Program-made: the position numbers and the translations under genes
Origin: an uncultured bacterium
Lineage (GTDB): Bacteria > Bacillota > Clostridia > Oscillospirales > CAG-272
Assembly: GCA_945920215.1 (NCBI GenBank)
Contig: CAMEJM010000003.1
Location: 1-64,000 of the forward strand
Direction of reading: 5' to 3'
Length of the DNA: 64,000 bases
Notes under the pieces: model-generated
What the model was told of the DNA's origin: nothing
Database searches by the model: none
Seen by the model: only the letters and a program-made list of their open reading frames with translations
Part shown: positions 44,403-54,690 of the stretch, piece after piece
How positions within the stretch are numbered: the stretch's first letter is position 1
How the letters are laid out: each line of letters begins with the position of its first letter

Positions 44403-46433
44403 ATGGTGCAGCAGACCACCGAACTTGCAGAATACCTGTTTCATCAAGGGACAAACTATTACGCTTACCGTTTCTTGGGGTGCCACGAAAGCAGACATCG
44501 CACAGGAACATACACCTATACTTTCCGAGTATGGGCGCCGAACGCCATCTCTGTGTATGTGGTCGGTGATTTCTGCGACTGGAACGAAGGAATCCCAATG
44601 CGGAAATCCCATGATGCAAGCGTGTGGGAACTTGTTTACGATTCGGATTGCTCCTTGGAAGGAAAACTCTATAAGTACCGTGTTTGCTCCAAAGCAGGGG
44701 TGCATCTGAAAGGCGACCCGTATGCGTTTTACTCCCGCGGCGGCGCGGACGGCGCTACCGTCATATGTCATGCGTCGCAGTTCACATGGGACGACGCGCG
44801 TTGGTTTGACCATCGCCGCAACACGATATGTGCCCGACAGGGGTCATATCTTGCCACTCCCTTGAATATCTATGAAATACATCTCGGTTCCTTTATGAAG
44901 CATGAGGACGGCTCCTATCTGACTTACCGCGAATCGGCGGACAAACTGGCGCCGTATCTCAAAACCATGGGATATACTCATGTGGAACTGATGCCCATCA
45001 CAGAATACCCCTTTGACCGTTCGTGGGGGTATCAGGTATGCGGCTTTTTCGCCTCTACTTCGCGGTACGGCTCGCCGGACGACCTCCGTTATTTTGTCAA
45101 TAAGCTGCATAGCGTCGGCATCGGAGTATTGCTCGACTGGGTACCCGCGCATTTCCCGAAAGATGGATGGGGATTGTACGAATTTGACGGCAGTCCGCTG
45201 TATGAGTATCAGGGAAAGGACAGGCAGGAATCTCCTTCGTGGGGGACGCGCTTCTTTGACGTCGGGCGCCCTGAGGTGCAGTCTTTCCTGATTTCCAGCG
45301 CTATGTATTGGCTGGAGGAATTCCACATTGACGGGCTGCGCGTGGACGCCGTTTCTTCCATGCTGTACCTCGACTATGACCGCAAGCCCGGCGAATGGTT
45401 CCCGAATATGTACGGGGACAACAAGAATCTGGAGTCCATTGCTTTCTTCCGTAAATTAAATTCCTATATTTTCGGCAAACACCCTGACGTGCTGATGATT
45501 GCGGAGGAATCAACGGCGTTCCCCAGGATCACTCACCCGACAAGCGAGGGAGGACTCGGCTTCAACCTGAAGTGGAACATGGGTTGGGCAAATGACTTTT
45601 TCGATTATCTGTCTATGAACCCTGTTTTCCGCAAGTATCATCATCATGCGCTGAACTTCCCGATTATGTATGCTTATAATGAGAACTATATTCTTCCTGT
45701 TTCTCATGATGAGGTTGTATACGGGAAGAAATCGCTGATTGACAAGCCGTTCGGCACTTATGAGGAAAAATTCCGTCAATACAGAACTGCCGTCATGTTG
45801 CAGGCGACATACCCCGGTAAAAAAATGACCTTTATGGGGACGGAATTCGGCCAGTTTGCGGAGTGGGATTTTGCCAAAGGGCTGGAATGGTTCATGCTCG
45901 ACTATCCCGCACATCGGGAGCTGCGGGAATATGTGGCTGCACTCAACCGCTTCTATCTTGAAAACCCGGCTCTTTGGGAGCAGGATTTCCGTCCGGAGGG
46001 CTTCAGTTGGATCTATGCGGATGATGCAGATCGGAACATGATTGCGTATCAGCGCCACGCGCTCGACGGATCCTCTCTGACGGTGATACTGTCTTTCAGC
46101 GGCAGCGATACCACTGTGCGCATGCCCGCGCGTGAGGGCGAAGTATATGACGTGGTGTTTTCCACAGAGGGTAACGGCGAGCCCACCGCGCCGTTCAAAC
46201 CCGTGCGCCGCGTTTATGAGGTGACTGTGATGCCGGAGGTCAAAAAAGAGGCAGAACCGGTTGCACAGGTTAAGAAGGGCAGGAAGAAAAAAACCGCCGG
46301 GAAAGCAGTGCCGGAAGTGCCGGTACCGCGGGTCGAACAGCGGGAAGAGTGGTATTTTGACCTACCGCTGCCCTATATGTCGGGAATGATTCTTCGCGCG
46401 CGCCGCGAAGAGAACAATACGATTCAACTTTGA
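44403..46433 (+). CDS. glgB: 1,4-alpha-glucan branching enzyme GlgB
   Basis: Introduces alpha-1,6 branches in glycogen. 676 residues: CBM48-like N-terminal domain ([26 protein letters not shown]), GH13 barrel with nucleophile in [16 protein letters not shown], acid/base in [10 protein letters not shown], and [13 protein letters not shown]. The C-terminal domain carries an extra Lys/Pro-rich stretch ([11 protein letters not shown] followed by [10 protein letters not shown]) before the final [24 protein letters not shown]. First gene of glgB-C-D-A-P-GH13. Confidence 0.96.
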   Translation: MVQQTTELAEYLFHQGTNYYAYRFLGCHESRHRTGTYTYTFRVWAPNAISVYVVGDFCDWNEGIPMRKSHDASVWELVYDSDCSLEGKLYKYRVCSKAGVHLKGDPYAFYSRGGADGATVICHASQFTWDDARWFDHRRNTICARQGSYLATPLNIYEIHLGSFMKHEDGSYLTYRESADKLAPYLKTMGYTHVELMPITEYPFDRSWGYQVCGFFASTSRYGSPDDLRYFVNKLHSVGIGVLLDWVPAHFPKDGWGLYEFDGSPLYEYQGKDRQESPSWGTRFFDVGRPEVQSFLISSAMYWLEEFHIDGLRVDAVSSMLYLDYDRKPGEWFPNMYGDNKNLESIAFFRKLNSYIFGKHPDVLMIAEESTAFPRITHPTSEGGLGFNLKWNMGWANDFFDYLSMNPVFRKYHHHALNFPIMYAYNENYILPVSHDEVVYGKKSLIDKPFGTYEEKFRQYRTAVMLQATYPGKKMTFMGTEFGQFAEWDFAKGLEWFMLDYPAHRELREYVAALNRFYLENPALWEQDFRPEGFSWIYADDADRNMIAYQRHALDGSSLTVILSFSGSDTTVRMPAREGEVYDVVFSTEGNGEPTAPFKPVRRVYEVTVMPEVKKEAEPVAQVKKGRKKKTAGKAVPEVPVPRVEQREEWYFDLPLPYMSGMILRARREENNTIQL

Positions 46434-46444
46434 GGAGGTCCATT

Positions 46445-47587
46445 ATGTATTGTAAGAAAGAATGCATTGCAATGCTACTCGCCGGCGGTCAGGGAAGCCG
46501 TCTGTACGAGTTGACCCAGCAAACAGCGAAACCCGCTGTGACCTTCGGGGGAAAGTATAAAATCATCGATTTCCCGCTCTCAAACTGTATCAATTCCGGA
46601 ATCGATACGGTGGGGGTCCTGACGCAGTATCAGCCGCTTGCCCTGAACGAGTACGTCGGCAACGGCGCCCCGTGGGATTTGGACCGTTCGCGCGGAGGCT
46701 TGACGGTATTGCCGCCGTATATGGGAAGCCGCCGTTCCGACTGGTACAAAGGCACCGCAAACGCCATATACCAGAATATCAATTTCATCAAGCAGTATTC
46801 TCCCGATTATGTTCTGATTCTTTCGGGAGACCATATCTATCGCATGGATTACTCTTTGATGCTTAAGCAGCACAAGGAAACCGGCGCCGCCTGCACCATT
46901 GCAACCATTTCCGTGCCGATGGAGGAAGCGAGCCGTTTCGGGATCTGCAACACCAATCCGGACGGCAGCATTTATGAGTTTGAGGAAAAACCAAAGGTGC
47001 CGAAAAACAATCAGGCATCTATGGGAATTTACATTTTTTCCGCCGATGTTCTGATTAAATATCTTGAAATCGATGAGGCGGACGAGAAGTCTCAGAACGA
47101 CTTCGGTAAAAATATCATTCCCAATCTGCTTGCCAACGGGGAAAAGGTGTATGCATATCGGTTCAACGACTACTGGAAGGATGTCGGAACCATTACGTCC
47201 CTGTGGGAAGCCAATATGGATCTGCTCGGCGAAAAAGCGACCATCAACCTTTCCCAACGATCTTTCCGAATTTTGTCCCGCAATGTGGCGCGCGCGCCGC
47301 AGCATATCGGTGCCAACGCGAGAATTTCCAATTCTCTGATATCCGAAGGCTGTGAGATCAACGGCGTGGTTATCAATTCGGTATTGTCGGGAGGCGTTAT
47401 TGTCGAGGAGGGCGCAGTGGTGCGCAACTCCGTCATTATGGAGGACGTACATATCTGCAAAGGCGCAAGCGTCGACTATGCAATCATAGACAGCGACAGC
47501 GTGATATGCGAGGGCGCCAAAATCGGGCGTGAAGACGCAGGTAAGAATGACATCAAGGTCATTGCAAAGGGAAGCGAGGTAAAGTGA
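46445..47587 (+). CDS. glgC: Glucose-1-phosphate adenylyltransferase, catalytic subunit GlgC
   Basis: Makes ADP-glucose, the first committed step of glycogen synthesis. ATG 46445 follows GAGGAGG; 380 residues. Nucleotidyltransferase signature [45 protein letters not shown], and C-terminal left-handed beta-helix repeats with regulatory role. Works with GlgD. Confidence 0.96.
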   Translation: MYCKKECIAMLLAGGQGSRLYELTQQTAKPAVTFGGKYKIIDFPLSNCINSGIDTVGVLTQYQPLALNEYVGNGAPWDLDRSRGGLTVLPPYMGSRRSDWYKGTANAIYQNINFIKQYSPDYVLILSGDHIYRMDYSLMLKQHKETGAACTIATISVPMEEASRFGICNTNPDGSIYEFEEKPKVPKNNQASMGIYIFSADVLIKYLEIDEADEKSQNDFGKNIIPNLLANGEKVYAYRFNDYWKDVGTITSLWEANMDLLGEKATINLSQRSFRILSRNVARAPQHIGANARISNSLISEGCEINGVVINSVLSGGVIVEEGAVVRNSVIMEDVHICKGASVDYAIIDSDSVICEGAKIGREDAGKNDIKVIAKGSEVK

Positions 47588-47588
47588 T

Positions 47589-48719
47589 ATGAGTAACGCA
47601 GCAGGCATCATTTTTTCCAATCTGAACGATAATACGCTTTCCCGTCTGACGACGGATCGTACCGTTGCGGCGATTCCGTTCGGTTGCAGATACCGTTTGG
47701 TAGACTTTGCGTTGTCCAACATGGTCAACGCGGGAATTACAGCGATTTCCATCATTGCCAACTACAATTTCCGCTCGCTTTCCGAGCATATCGGTTCCGG
47801 TAAAGACTGGGATCTGGCGCGGCGTGAGGGTGGTATTCAATTTATTTCTCCGTATCAGACCGCGCGCACGCCCAACGCTGCGATGTATTCTCATCATCTG
47901 GAAGCGCTGAAAAGTATGCAGGAGTTCATTCGGGAAATCAAGGAAGAAACCGTTGTCATGAGTGACACGGACAATCTTTGCAATATTGACCTTGCTCATG
48001 TCATTGAGGTGCATAAGGAAAGAAACGCGGATCTGACCGTTGTCACCACCAAATGCCCTGCGGATTTTACCTCTAAGACCTCGGTGATGCTGGTGGATGC
48101 AGACAAGAAGGGCAAAATCAAACGTATCACGAAAGCAAATAAGCACATTGCCGGTTTTGACCGTTTTATCAATATCTATGTGGTGCGTACCGCGTATCTG
48201 CTCACGCTCCTGGACGAAGCTCTTGCAAACAACTATAAGAGTATGTCCGAGGATATGCTGATGAACCACCCGGAGCAGCATAATTACTATGCTTACCTCT
48301 ACGACGGTTTTGTCGCGCCCGTGTCTTCTTTTCAGGATTATTATCGCCACAGCATCGCTCTTGCAACAGATGAAAAGCTGCGGGCAGAGCTCTTCGGGGA
48401 AAGAGAAAGACCTATCTATACCAACGTACACAATTCGCCTCCCGTCATGTATGCGGACGGCTCGACCGTGAAGAATTCCATGATAGCGGACGGCTGTACA
48501 ATTGAAGGCACGGTGGAAAATTCCGTTCTCTTCCGCGGTGTAAAGGTAGGGCGCGGCGCGGTCGTGAAAAATTCCGTGCTGTTCGCCGGCACGGTGATCG
48601 GAGACGGCTCAATGATCGACTGCGTTGTGACAGACAAGAATGTCATCGTATCTCCGCGCAGTACGTTGTCCGGTGCCCCGACGCTGCCTTTCTATATTTC
48701 AAAGGGACGTAACGTCTGA
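47589..48719 (+). CDS. glgD: GlgD, regulatory paralogue of ADP-glucose pyrophosphorylase
   Basis: 376 residues, one base after glgC. It keeps the fold but the catalytic loop GGxGxRL is replaced by IIFSNLNDNTLSRLT, and the SGDHIY site by SDTDNLCNID, as in other Firmicute GlgD proteins, which are nearly inactive partners that modulate GlgC. The C-terminal beta-helix (KNSMIADGCTIEGTVENSVLFRGVKVGRGAVVKNS) is intact. Confidence 0.94.
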   Translation: MSNAAGIIFSNLNDNTLSRLTTDRTVAAIPFGCRYRLVDFALSNMVNAGITAISIIANYNFRSLSEHIGSGKDWDLARREGGIQFISPYQTARTPNAAMYSHHLEALKSMQEFIREIKEETVVMSDTDNLCNIDLAHVIEVHKERNADLTVVTTKCPADFTSKTSVMLVDADKKGKIKRITKANKHIAGFDRFINIYVVRTAYLLTLLDEALANNYKSMSEDMLMNHPEQHNYYAYLYDGFVAPVSSFQDYYRHSIALATDEKLRAELFGERERPIYTNVHNSPPVMYADGSTVKNSMIADGCTIEGTVENSVLFRGVKVGRGAVVKNSVLFAGTVIGDGSMIDCVVTDKNVIVSPRSTLSGAPTLPFYISKGRNV

Positions 48720-48738
48720 AGAAAAAGGATAAACGGAT

Positions 48739-50172
48739 ATGAAGATTTTATATGTGACAAGCGAAGCAGCGCCGTTTGCCGCGTCCGGCGGTCTCGGGGA
48801 TGTGATGGGTGCGCTCCCGAAAACTGTGAAAGCGCAGGTAGGCAAAGGAGACGAGGTAGGCGTCATTATGCCGCTTTACAGTCAGATTTCGCCGAAAATG
48901 CGCGAACAAATGAAATACGTGACTTCGTATCAGATCGATTATTCGTGGCGCCGTGAATACTGCGGTATTTTTGAGGCGACAGTGGAAGGAGTCAAGTATT
49001 ATTTCATTGACAATGAGCAGTACTTCAAGCGCGGAGGAGGACTGTACGGTCAGTTTGACGACGGGGAACGCTTTGCGTATTTCTGCATTGCGGTCATGGA
49101 GTTTATGCTCCGTACCAATCACATTCCGGATATTCTGCACGCCAACGACTGGCAGACAGCCATGACGGTGGTATATCTGCGTACGAAGTACGCCTCCTGC
49201 GGGGCTCTCAGAAACGTCAAAGCGGTGTATACCATACACAATATTGAATACCAGGGGAAATTTGACCCCTATATTTTGGGAAATGTATTTGCCCTTGACG
49301 AGCGTTATAAGTCTATTCTCGAGTTCGACGGCTGTCTGAATCTGATGAAAGGGGCGATTGTCTGCGCCGACCGCGTCACCACTGTCAGCCCGAATTATGC
49401 AAATGAATTGCGCCATGCGTTCTTTGCCTGCGGGTTGCAGAATATCATCAATATGTACGCATACAAGATTTCCGGCGTTATTAACGGGATTGACACGGTA
49501 TACTTCTCTCCCGACAAAGGCGGAGATATCTGCTACCCGTACACAGACAAGACGGTGAAAGAAGGAAAGGCAAAGAATAAGCTTGCCCTTCAAGCAGAAC
49601 TCGGTCTGCCGCAGAATGCCGAAACACCCCTGATCATCATGATCACCCGTCTGACTCATGCCAAAGGGATTGATTTGGTGCTGCGTATTTTCGAGGAACT
49701 CATGCACGAGGATGTGCAGTTCGTTCTGTTGGGGACAGGCGACGAGGGATATGAACGTATCTTTTCCAACCTCAGTGCCCGGAATCAGAATAAGAGCCGC
49801 GCGCTTATCAAGTTTGACCGTGTGCTTTCCAAGAAGATGTATGCGTCAGCCGACCTGTTTCTGATGCCCTCTAAGAGCGAGCCGTGCGGGCTTTCGCAGA
49901 TGATTGCCTGCTCTTACGGGACGATTCCTGTAGTGCGTGCGGTGGGCGGTCTGTATGATTCCATCATGCCTTACGGCGCTCCCGGCTCCAACGGCTTCCA
50001 GTTCAACAATTTCAACGCGCACGAAATGCTGTTCAAGATCAAAGACGCGCTGAATGTCTATCGCTTTGCAAAAGGTGAATGGAATGCTTTGGTGCAGCGC
50101 GCGATGCATACAGATTTTACTTGGAAAAATTCCGCAGAAAAGTATTTACAGATTTATAGAAATTTAGTATAA
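48739..50172 (+). CDS. glgA: Glycogen synthase GlgA
   Basis: GT5 enzyme that transfers glucose from ADP-glucose. 477 residues: ADP-glucose loop as ASGGLGDVMGALPK (family KTGGLGDV), HANDWQTAM, YTIHNIEYQGKFD, and SKSEPCGLSQMIACSYGTIPVVRAVGGL near the C-terminus. 19 bases after glgD. Confidence 0.96.
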   Translation: MKILYVTSEAAPFAASGGLGDVMGALPKTVKAQVGKGDEVGVIMPLYSQISPKMREQMKYVTSYQIDYSWRREYCGIFEATVEGVKYYFIDNEQYFKRGGGLYGQFDDGERFAYFCIAVMEFMLRTNHIPDILHANDWQTAMTVVYLRTKYASCGALRNVKAVYTIHNIEYQGKFDPYILGNVFALDERYKSILEFDGCLNLMKGAIVCADRVTTVSPNYANELRHAFFACGLQNIINMYAYKISGVINGIDTVYFSPDKGGDICYPYTDKTVKEGKAKNKLALQAELGLPQNAETPLIIMITRLTHAKGIDLVLRIFEELMHEDVQFVLLGTGDEGYERIFSNLSARNQNKSRALIKFDRVLSKKMYASADLFLMPSKSEPCGLSQMIACSYGTIPVVRAVGGLYDSIMPYGAPGSNGFQFNNFNAHEMLFKIKDALNVYRFAKGEWNALVQRAMHTDFTWKNSAEKYLQIYRNLV

Positions 50173-50229
50173 TAAACTATGATTCTATATTACGCACAAT
50201 ATTCTATGAGAGCAGGAATTACGAATTAA

Positions 50230-52704
50230 ATGAATAACGCAAACAAAAAAGCGACAAAGAATGCGGAAAGAGAGAACCTGACAGAGGCGCAGCTTCGTGA
50301 TAAAATCGAAGCAAAACTTCTGACACGTGGTATCTCCAACCCCGCTGCTGCAAGCTCCGAGCAGCTTTATCAGGCAACCGTTGCCGTCATGAAAGACATC
50401 ATGACCAAGAATCGCACCGCTTTCAAAAAGCGTATCAAAGCGCAGGAGAGCAAAAAGGTATGTTACCTCTGCATGGAATTTCTGCTGGGTCGTTCTTTGC
50501 TCAACAATGCAAAGAATCTCGGTATTTACGACAATCTTTGCAAGGTGCTGAACTCTTTCGGGTCGTCCTTTGACAACATTTTTGCGTGCGAAATCGACCC
50601 CGGTTTGGGCAATGGCGGTCTTGGCAGACTAGCCGCTTGTTTTATGGACTCCCTGAGCAACCTCAATTATGCCGCCAACGGTTACTCGCTCTGCTATGAG
50701 AACGGTTTGTTCAAACAGAAGCTCATTGACGGCGAACAGGTTGAGTTGCCGGACGAGTGGATGGAGAAAGGCGGCGCATGGCTATTCCCGCGTCCCGAAA
50801 AGAGCGTATCCGTTCGCTTCGGCGGTCAGGTCTCCGAGACTTGGGAAAACGGGGGGCTCAAAATTCAGCATACCGAGTATGATGAAGTGCGCGCTGTCCC
50901 GTATGACGTCATGATTCCCGGCGCCGATAGCGATGCTACTAACACCATCCGTCTTTGGAGAGCAAGAGAAAATCGGAGTACGCCGATCGGCTGCGCATCG
51001 CAAGGGACTTATCTGAAAGCGATGGAGGAGAAAGGAAACGCAGAGGAAATCACGCGGCAGTTGTATCCGCCGGATCATCACGATTCCGGGAAGCTTCTGC
51101 GCCTGACGCAGCAGTATTTCCTTGTTTCCGCTTCCTTGCAGTCCATTATCCGCGACTATTTTGCGGAAAACGGATCTCTTGAAAACTTTGAAAACCGTGT
51201 AGCCATTCATATCAATGATACCCATCCGGCTCTCGCAATTCCCGAATTGATGAGAATCCTCATGGATGTGTATTCCTACAACTGGGATCAGGCTTGGAGC
51301 GTCATTACCAAGTGTATCACTTATACCAACCATACGGTGATGCCAGAAGCGCTTGAATGCTGGAGAATCGATCTGTTCAAGATGAAGCTTCCGCGCCTGT
51401 TCTCCATCGTCACGGAAATCAACCGCCGCTTCTGCGCAGACTTGTGGAACCTCTATCCCGGCGATTGGGACAGAATTTCCCGCATGGCTGTCGTAGGGTA
51501 CGGACAGGTACGCATGGCAAATATGTGCGTGGTGGCTTCACACACCGTAAACGGCGTGTCTGCCTTGCACTCCGAAATTCTGAAGAACACCATCTTCCAC
51601 GACTATTACAAGATGACCCCGTGGAAGTTTACCAATGTTACAAACGGTGTGGTACACCGCCGCTGGCTCAGTTATGCAAATCCGGGGCTGGATAAACTTC
51701 TGACCGACTGTATCGGTAAGGAATTCCGTCAGTCGCCGTCTTTGCTCGCCAACTTCGAGGGGTACGCTTCCGATGAAGAAGTCCTTACCCGTTTGGCAAA
51801 GGTCAAGCAGGAGAATAAGGAACGGTTTGCAAAGTGGGCTCACGAGAAATCCGGCGTTGTTATCGACCCGACCTCTTTCTTCGACGTACAGATCAAGCGC
51901 CTGCATGAGTATAAGCGCCAGCTTCTGAACGTGCTGAAGATTATGTGCATCTATAACGAGATGGTTTCCAACCCCAACGCAGAATTCCCGCCGCAGACCT
52001 TTATATTCGGTGCAAAAGCGGCGCCCGGTTATGTGATGGCAAAGAAGATCATTCGTTTGATTTGCTTCCTTGCCAAGGAACTTGAGCAGAATCCCCGTAC
52101 CAGAGACACCATCAAGATTGTCTTTATGGAGGATTATAACGTCTCCATGGCAGAGGTTCTGATTCCGGCAGCCGATTTGTCAGAGCAGATTTCGCTCGCA
52201 GGAAAAGAAGCTTCCGGCACCAGCAACATGAAACTGATGATGAACGGCGCGATTACGATCGGCACGATGGACGGTGCAAATGTTGAGATTTGCAACTCCG
52301 TAGGGGACGACAACTGCTATATTTTCGGTCTCAACAGCTGGGAAGTGGAGGAACTCTGGCGCCAGGGTTATGAGGCAAGAGAGTACTATCACAATTCCGA
52401 GAGGATTCGCTCCGTCATTGACCGTTTCAGCCATCCCATTGGCGGGGAAGACTTCTCCGCTATTGCGGATTATTTGGTCAACGGCGGTTACAGCGTTGCC
52501 GACCCGTATATGTGTCTGGCGGACTTCGACTCTTATTACAATGAGTATCAGAGAGCCATCACGGACTATACGACCAACCCGATGGAGTGGTCCAGAAAAG
52601 CATTGGTCAATATCGCTTCTTCCGGCCGATTCTCCTCGGATATCAGCATTCATAACTACGCCAATAACATTTGGCGTATTTCCCCCGTCAGACGAGGTAA
52701 CTGA
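50230..52704 (+). CDS. glgP: Glycogen/starch phosphorylase
   Basis: GT35 enzyme releasing glucose-1-phosphate from alpha-glucans, PLP dependent. 824 residues. Seen: CYLCMEFLLGRSLLNNAKNLG, EIDPGLGNGGLGRLAACFMDS, HINDTHPALAIPELMR, TNHTVMPEALE, and the PLP lysine in EASGTSNMKLMMNGAITIGTMDGANVEI. Its stop overlaps the GH13 gene by one base. Sharing an operon with the synthetic enzymes couples storage and mobilisation. Confidence 0.97.
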   Translation: MNNANKKATKNAERENLTEAQLRDKIEAKLLTRGISNPAAASSEQLYQATVAVMKDIMTKNRTAFKKRIKAQESKKVCYLCMEFLLGRSLLNNAKNLGIYDNLCKVLNSFGSSFDNIFACEIDPGLGNGGLGRLAACFMDSLSNLNYAANGYSLCYENGLFKQKLIDGEQVELPDEWMEKGGAWLFPRPEKSVSVRFGGQVSETWENGGLKIQHTEYDEVRAVPYDVMIPGADSDATNTIRLWRARENRSTPIGCASQGTYLKAMEEKGNAEEITRQLYPPDHHDSGKLLRLTQQYFLVSASLQSIIRDYFAENGSLENFENRVAIHINDTHPALAIPELMRILMDVYSYNWDQAWSVITKCITYTNHTVMPEALECWRIDLFKMKLPRLFSIVTEINRRFCADLWNLYPGDWDRISRMAVVGYGQVRMANMCVVASHTVNGVSALHSEILKNTIFHDYYKMTPWKFTNVTNGVVHRRWLSYANPGLDKLLTDCIGKEFRQSPSLLANFEGYASDEEVLTRLAKVKQENKERFAKWAHEKSGVVIDPTSFFDVQIKRLHEYKRQLLNVLKIMCIYNEMVSNPNAEFPPQTFIFGAKAAPGYVMAKKIIRLICFLAKELEQNPRTRDTIKIVFMEDYNVSMAEVLIPAADLSEQISLAGKEASGTSNMKLMMNGAITIGTMDGANVEICNSVGDDNCYIFGLNSWEVEELWRQGYEAREYYHNSERIRSVIDRFSHPIGGEDFSAIADYLVNGGYSVADPYMCLADFDSYYNEYQRAITDYTTNPMEWSRKALVNIASSGRFSSDISIHNYANNIWRISPVRRGN

Positions 52705-54653
52705 TGAAAGAGCTTCGTCTTGACGCACACCATGTGCTGTGCTGTACCGGCAGCGTCCGATATGGCAACGGAACGGAGAATTCAGATAGTCGCCGCGCAT
52801 TCGTGCGCGGCGATCTGTTGTACTTTGCTGTGCGTGTTCCGCGGCAGATCGGTGCCGTATGTGCATCGGTGCGCATTCGTTCAGACTCCACAAAAAGTAT
52901 CAAGGAGGTGCCGTTGAAATGGCTCCGCCTTGACGATAAATGTGAGATTTGGCAAGGAGAGCTCCCTCCGAACAGCCTCGACAGCGGCTTGTATTTCCTG
53001 CGCGCCGAAATGGATACTGCCGTTGGAACGGCAATGACCGTTCGCACGCAAGGAGAAGAATGCACGTTCCGTTTTGCCGATGAGGAGATATGGTCTTATC
53101 AACTCACTGTCTGTGATTTCTCATATCCCGCACCTGAGTGGATTTTCGGAGGGACGGTGTATCAGGTCTTTGTGGACCGTTTCCGCCGCGGTGCCGATAC
53201 GCCCGTAAAAAAGGACGCCATATGGAACGCGGATTGGGAGAACGGTATGCCGCAGTATCCTGCCTATCCCGGCGCGCCGCTTGCCAACAATATGTTCTTC
53301 GGCGGCAATCTGAACGGTGTGACCGAAAAACTTGATTACATTGCCTCGCTCGGTGTGAACTGTATCTATTTGAGTCCGGTTTTTGAGGCATACTCCAATC
53401 ACAAGTATGACACCGGCGATTATTTCAAGATTGACGAGATGTTCGGCGGAGAGGAAGCCTTTGACGAACTGATTGCAGAGGCGGAGAAACGCAATATCCG
53501 GATCGTATTGGACGGCGTGTTCAATCATACAGGCGATGACAGCGTTTATTTCAACCGTTACGGTCATTACCCGAGCCTCGGCGCCTATCAGTCCAAGGAT
53601 TCCCCTTATTATCCCTGGTACTCCTTTCAGAAATATCCGGATGAATATACTTGCTGGTGGAATATCAAAATTCTGCCGCGCATTCATACCGAAGTACCCG
53701 CGTGCCGTGAATTCTTTCTTGGAGAAAGCGGCGTGATCGCTCACTACGCCAAGCGGGGCATCGGCGGTTTCCGTTTGGATGTGGCAGATGAGTTGCCGGA
53801 CGTGTTCTTGGATGGCGTCAAAGCCCGCCTTGCCGAAGCGGACCCGGAAAACATTCTGTGGGGCGAGGTTTGGGAGGATGCGTCAAACAAGGTCGCTTAC
53901 GGGAAACGCCGCAGATATTTTCAGGGCAAACAGTTGGACGGCGTGATGAACTATGAGCTGCGTACCGGGTTGATACGGTATCTGCGCTTAGGGGATGTTT
54001 CGGCTTTGCGATATGCCATTTGCGAAGTGATGCCGAATGCGCCGAAACGTGTGCAGGACGCGCAGATGAATTTGTTCGGTACGCATGATACGGTGCGGAT
54101 TCTGACAGCTCTTGCAGGGAAAGATGCGGAGGGGCGCACAAACGATGAACTTGCGGTTGCGCGTATGACCGCTGAGGAACGGGAGCTTGGGTTAAAGCGC
54201 TTGAGAATCGCTTATCTGATTTTGGCGACTCTTCCGGGCGTGCCGCTTATCTATTACGGCGATGAGGTGGGAATGGAAGGGTATGCCGATCCCTTTAACC
54301 GTATGCCTTTCCCATGGCAACGCATGGATGAGGATCTGCTCGGCTTCTACCGCGCGGTCGGTCGGGTGCGCACCTCTCATGAAGTTTATCGTGAGGGAGT
54401 GTTCAAACTGTTGCGTCTCGATCAGAGTTTCTTTATCTTCGAGCGTGTTTCGGGAAAAGAAATCTGCATGACGGCAGTGAACGTAGGCACCGAAACGTAT
54501 GCGCTCTCCTTCCCGGCAACGCCGGAAGCAACAGCGCTTTTGGGAGAGACGTGTGAGGACGGCAGCGTTCTGCTACCTGCGCTCAGCGGCGCGATCATAT
54601 CCTTGCCGGCTAATGCGGCGGGCAGCCTTGCGCACCTGAAAGCTGTACAGTAA
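52704..54653 (+). CDS. GH13 alpha-glycosidase (neopullulanase/alpha-amylase type)
   Basis: 649 residues: N-terminal beta domain of about 130 residues (CBM34-like by position), then the GH13 barrel with GTVYQVFVDRFRRG, LDGVFNHTGDD, nucleophile in GGFRLDVADELP, acid in ENILWGEVWED, and GTHDTVRILTAL where NHDT is usual. No signal peptide, so it acts in the cytoplasm, probably trimming branches or maltooligosaccharides from glycogen. Last gene of the glycogen operon. Confidence 0.9.
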   Translation: MKELRLDAHHVLCCTGSVRYGNGTENSDSRRAFVRGDLLYFAVRVPRQIGAVCASVRIRSDSTKSIKEVPLKWLRLDDKCEIWQGELPPNSLDSGLYFLRAEMDTAVGTAMTVRTQGEECTFRFADEEIWSYQLTVCDFSYPAPEWIFGGTVYQVFVDRFRRGADTPVKKDAIWNADWENGMPQYPAYPGAPLANNMFFGGNLNGVTEKLDYIASLGVNCIYLSPVFEAYSNHKYDTGDYFKIDEMFGGEEAFDELIAEAEKRNIRIVLDGVFNHTGDDSVYFNRYGHYPSLGAYQSKDSPYYPWYSFQKYPDEYTCWWNIKILPRIHTEVPACREFFLGESGVIAHYAKRGIGGFRLDVADELPDVFLDGVKARLAEADPENILWGEVWEDASNKVAYGKRRRYFQGKQLDGVMNYELRTGLIRYLRLGDVSALRYAICEVMPNAPKRVQDAQMNLFGTHDTVRILTALAGKDAEGRTNDELAVARMTAEERELGLKRLRIAYLILATLPGVPLIYYGDEVGMEGYADPFNRMPFPWQRMDEDLLGFYRAVGRVRTSHEVYREGVFKLLRLDQSFFIFERVSGKEICMTAVNVGTETYALSFPATPEATALLGETCEDGSVLLPALSGAIISLPANAAGSLAHLKAVQ

Positions 54654-54661
54654 AAATTAAA

Positions 54662-54690
54662 AAGAGGCAATCGTGCGTTGCCTCTTATTT
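54662..54690. terminator. Terminator of the glycogen operon
   Basis: AAGAGGCAA, loop TCGTGCG, TTGCCTCTT, followed by ATTTCTTTTT. It overlaps the 3' end of the convergent desulfurase gene. Confidence 0.85.

Noticed and set aside
46580-47761. 393-residue minus-strand ORF across glgC and glgD
   Set aside because: Opposite strand to a continuous glycogen operon; no RBS or family motif.
47589-48719. GlgD as a decayed duplicate of GlgC
   Set aside because: Loss of the catalytic loop is a regular property of Firmicute GlgD, which acts as a regulatory partner.
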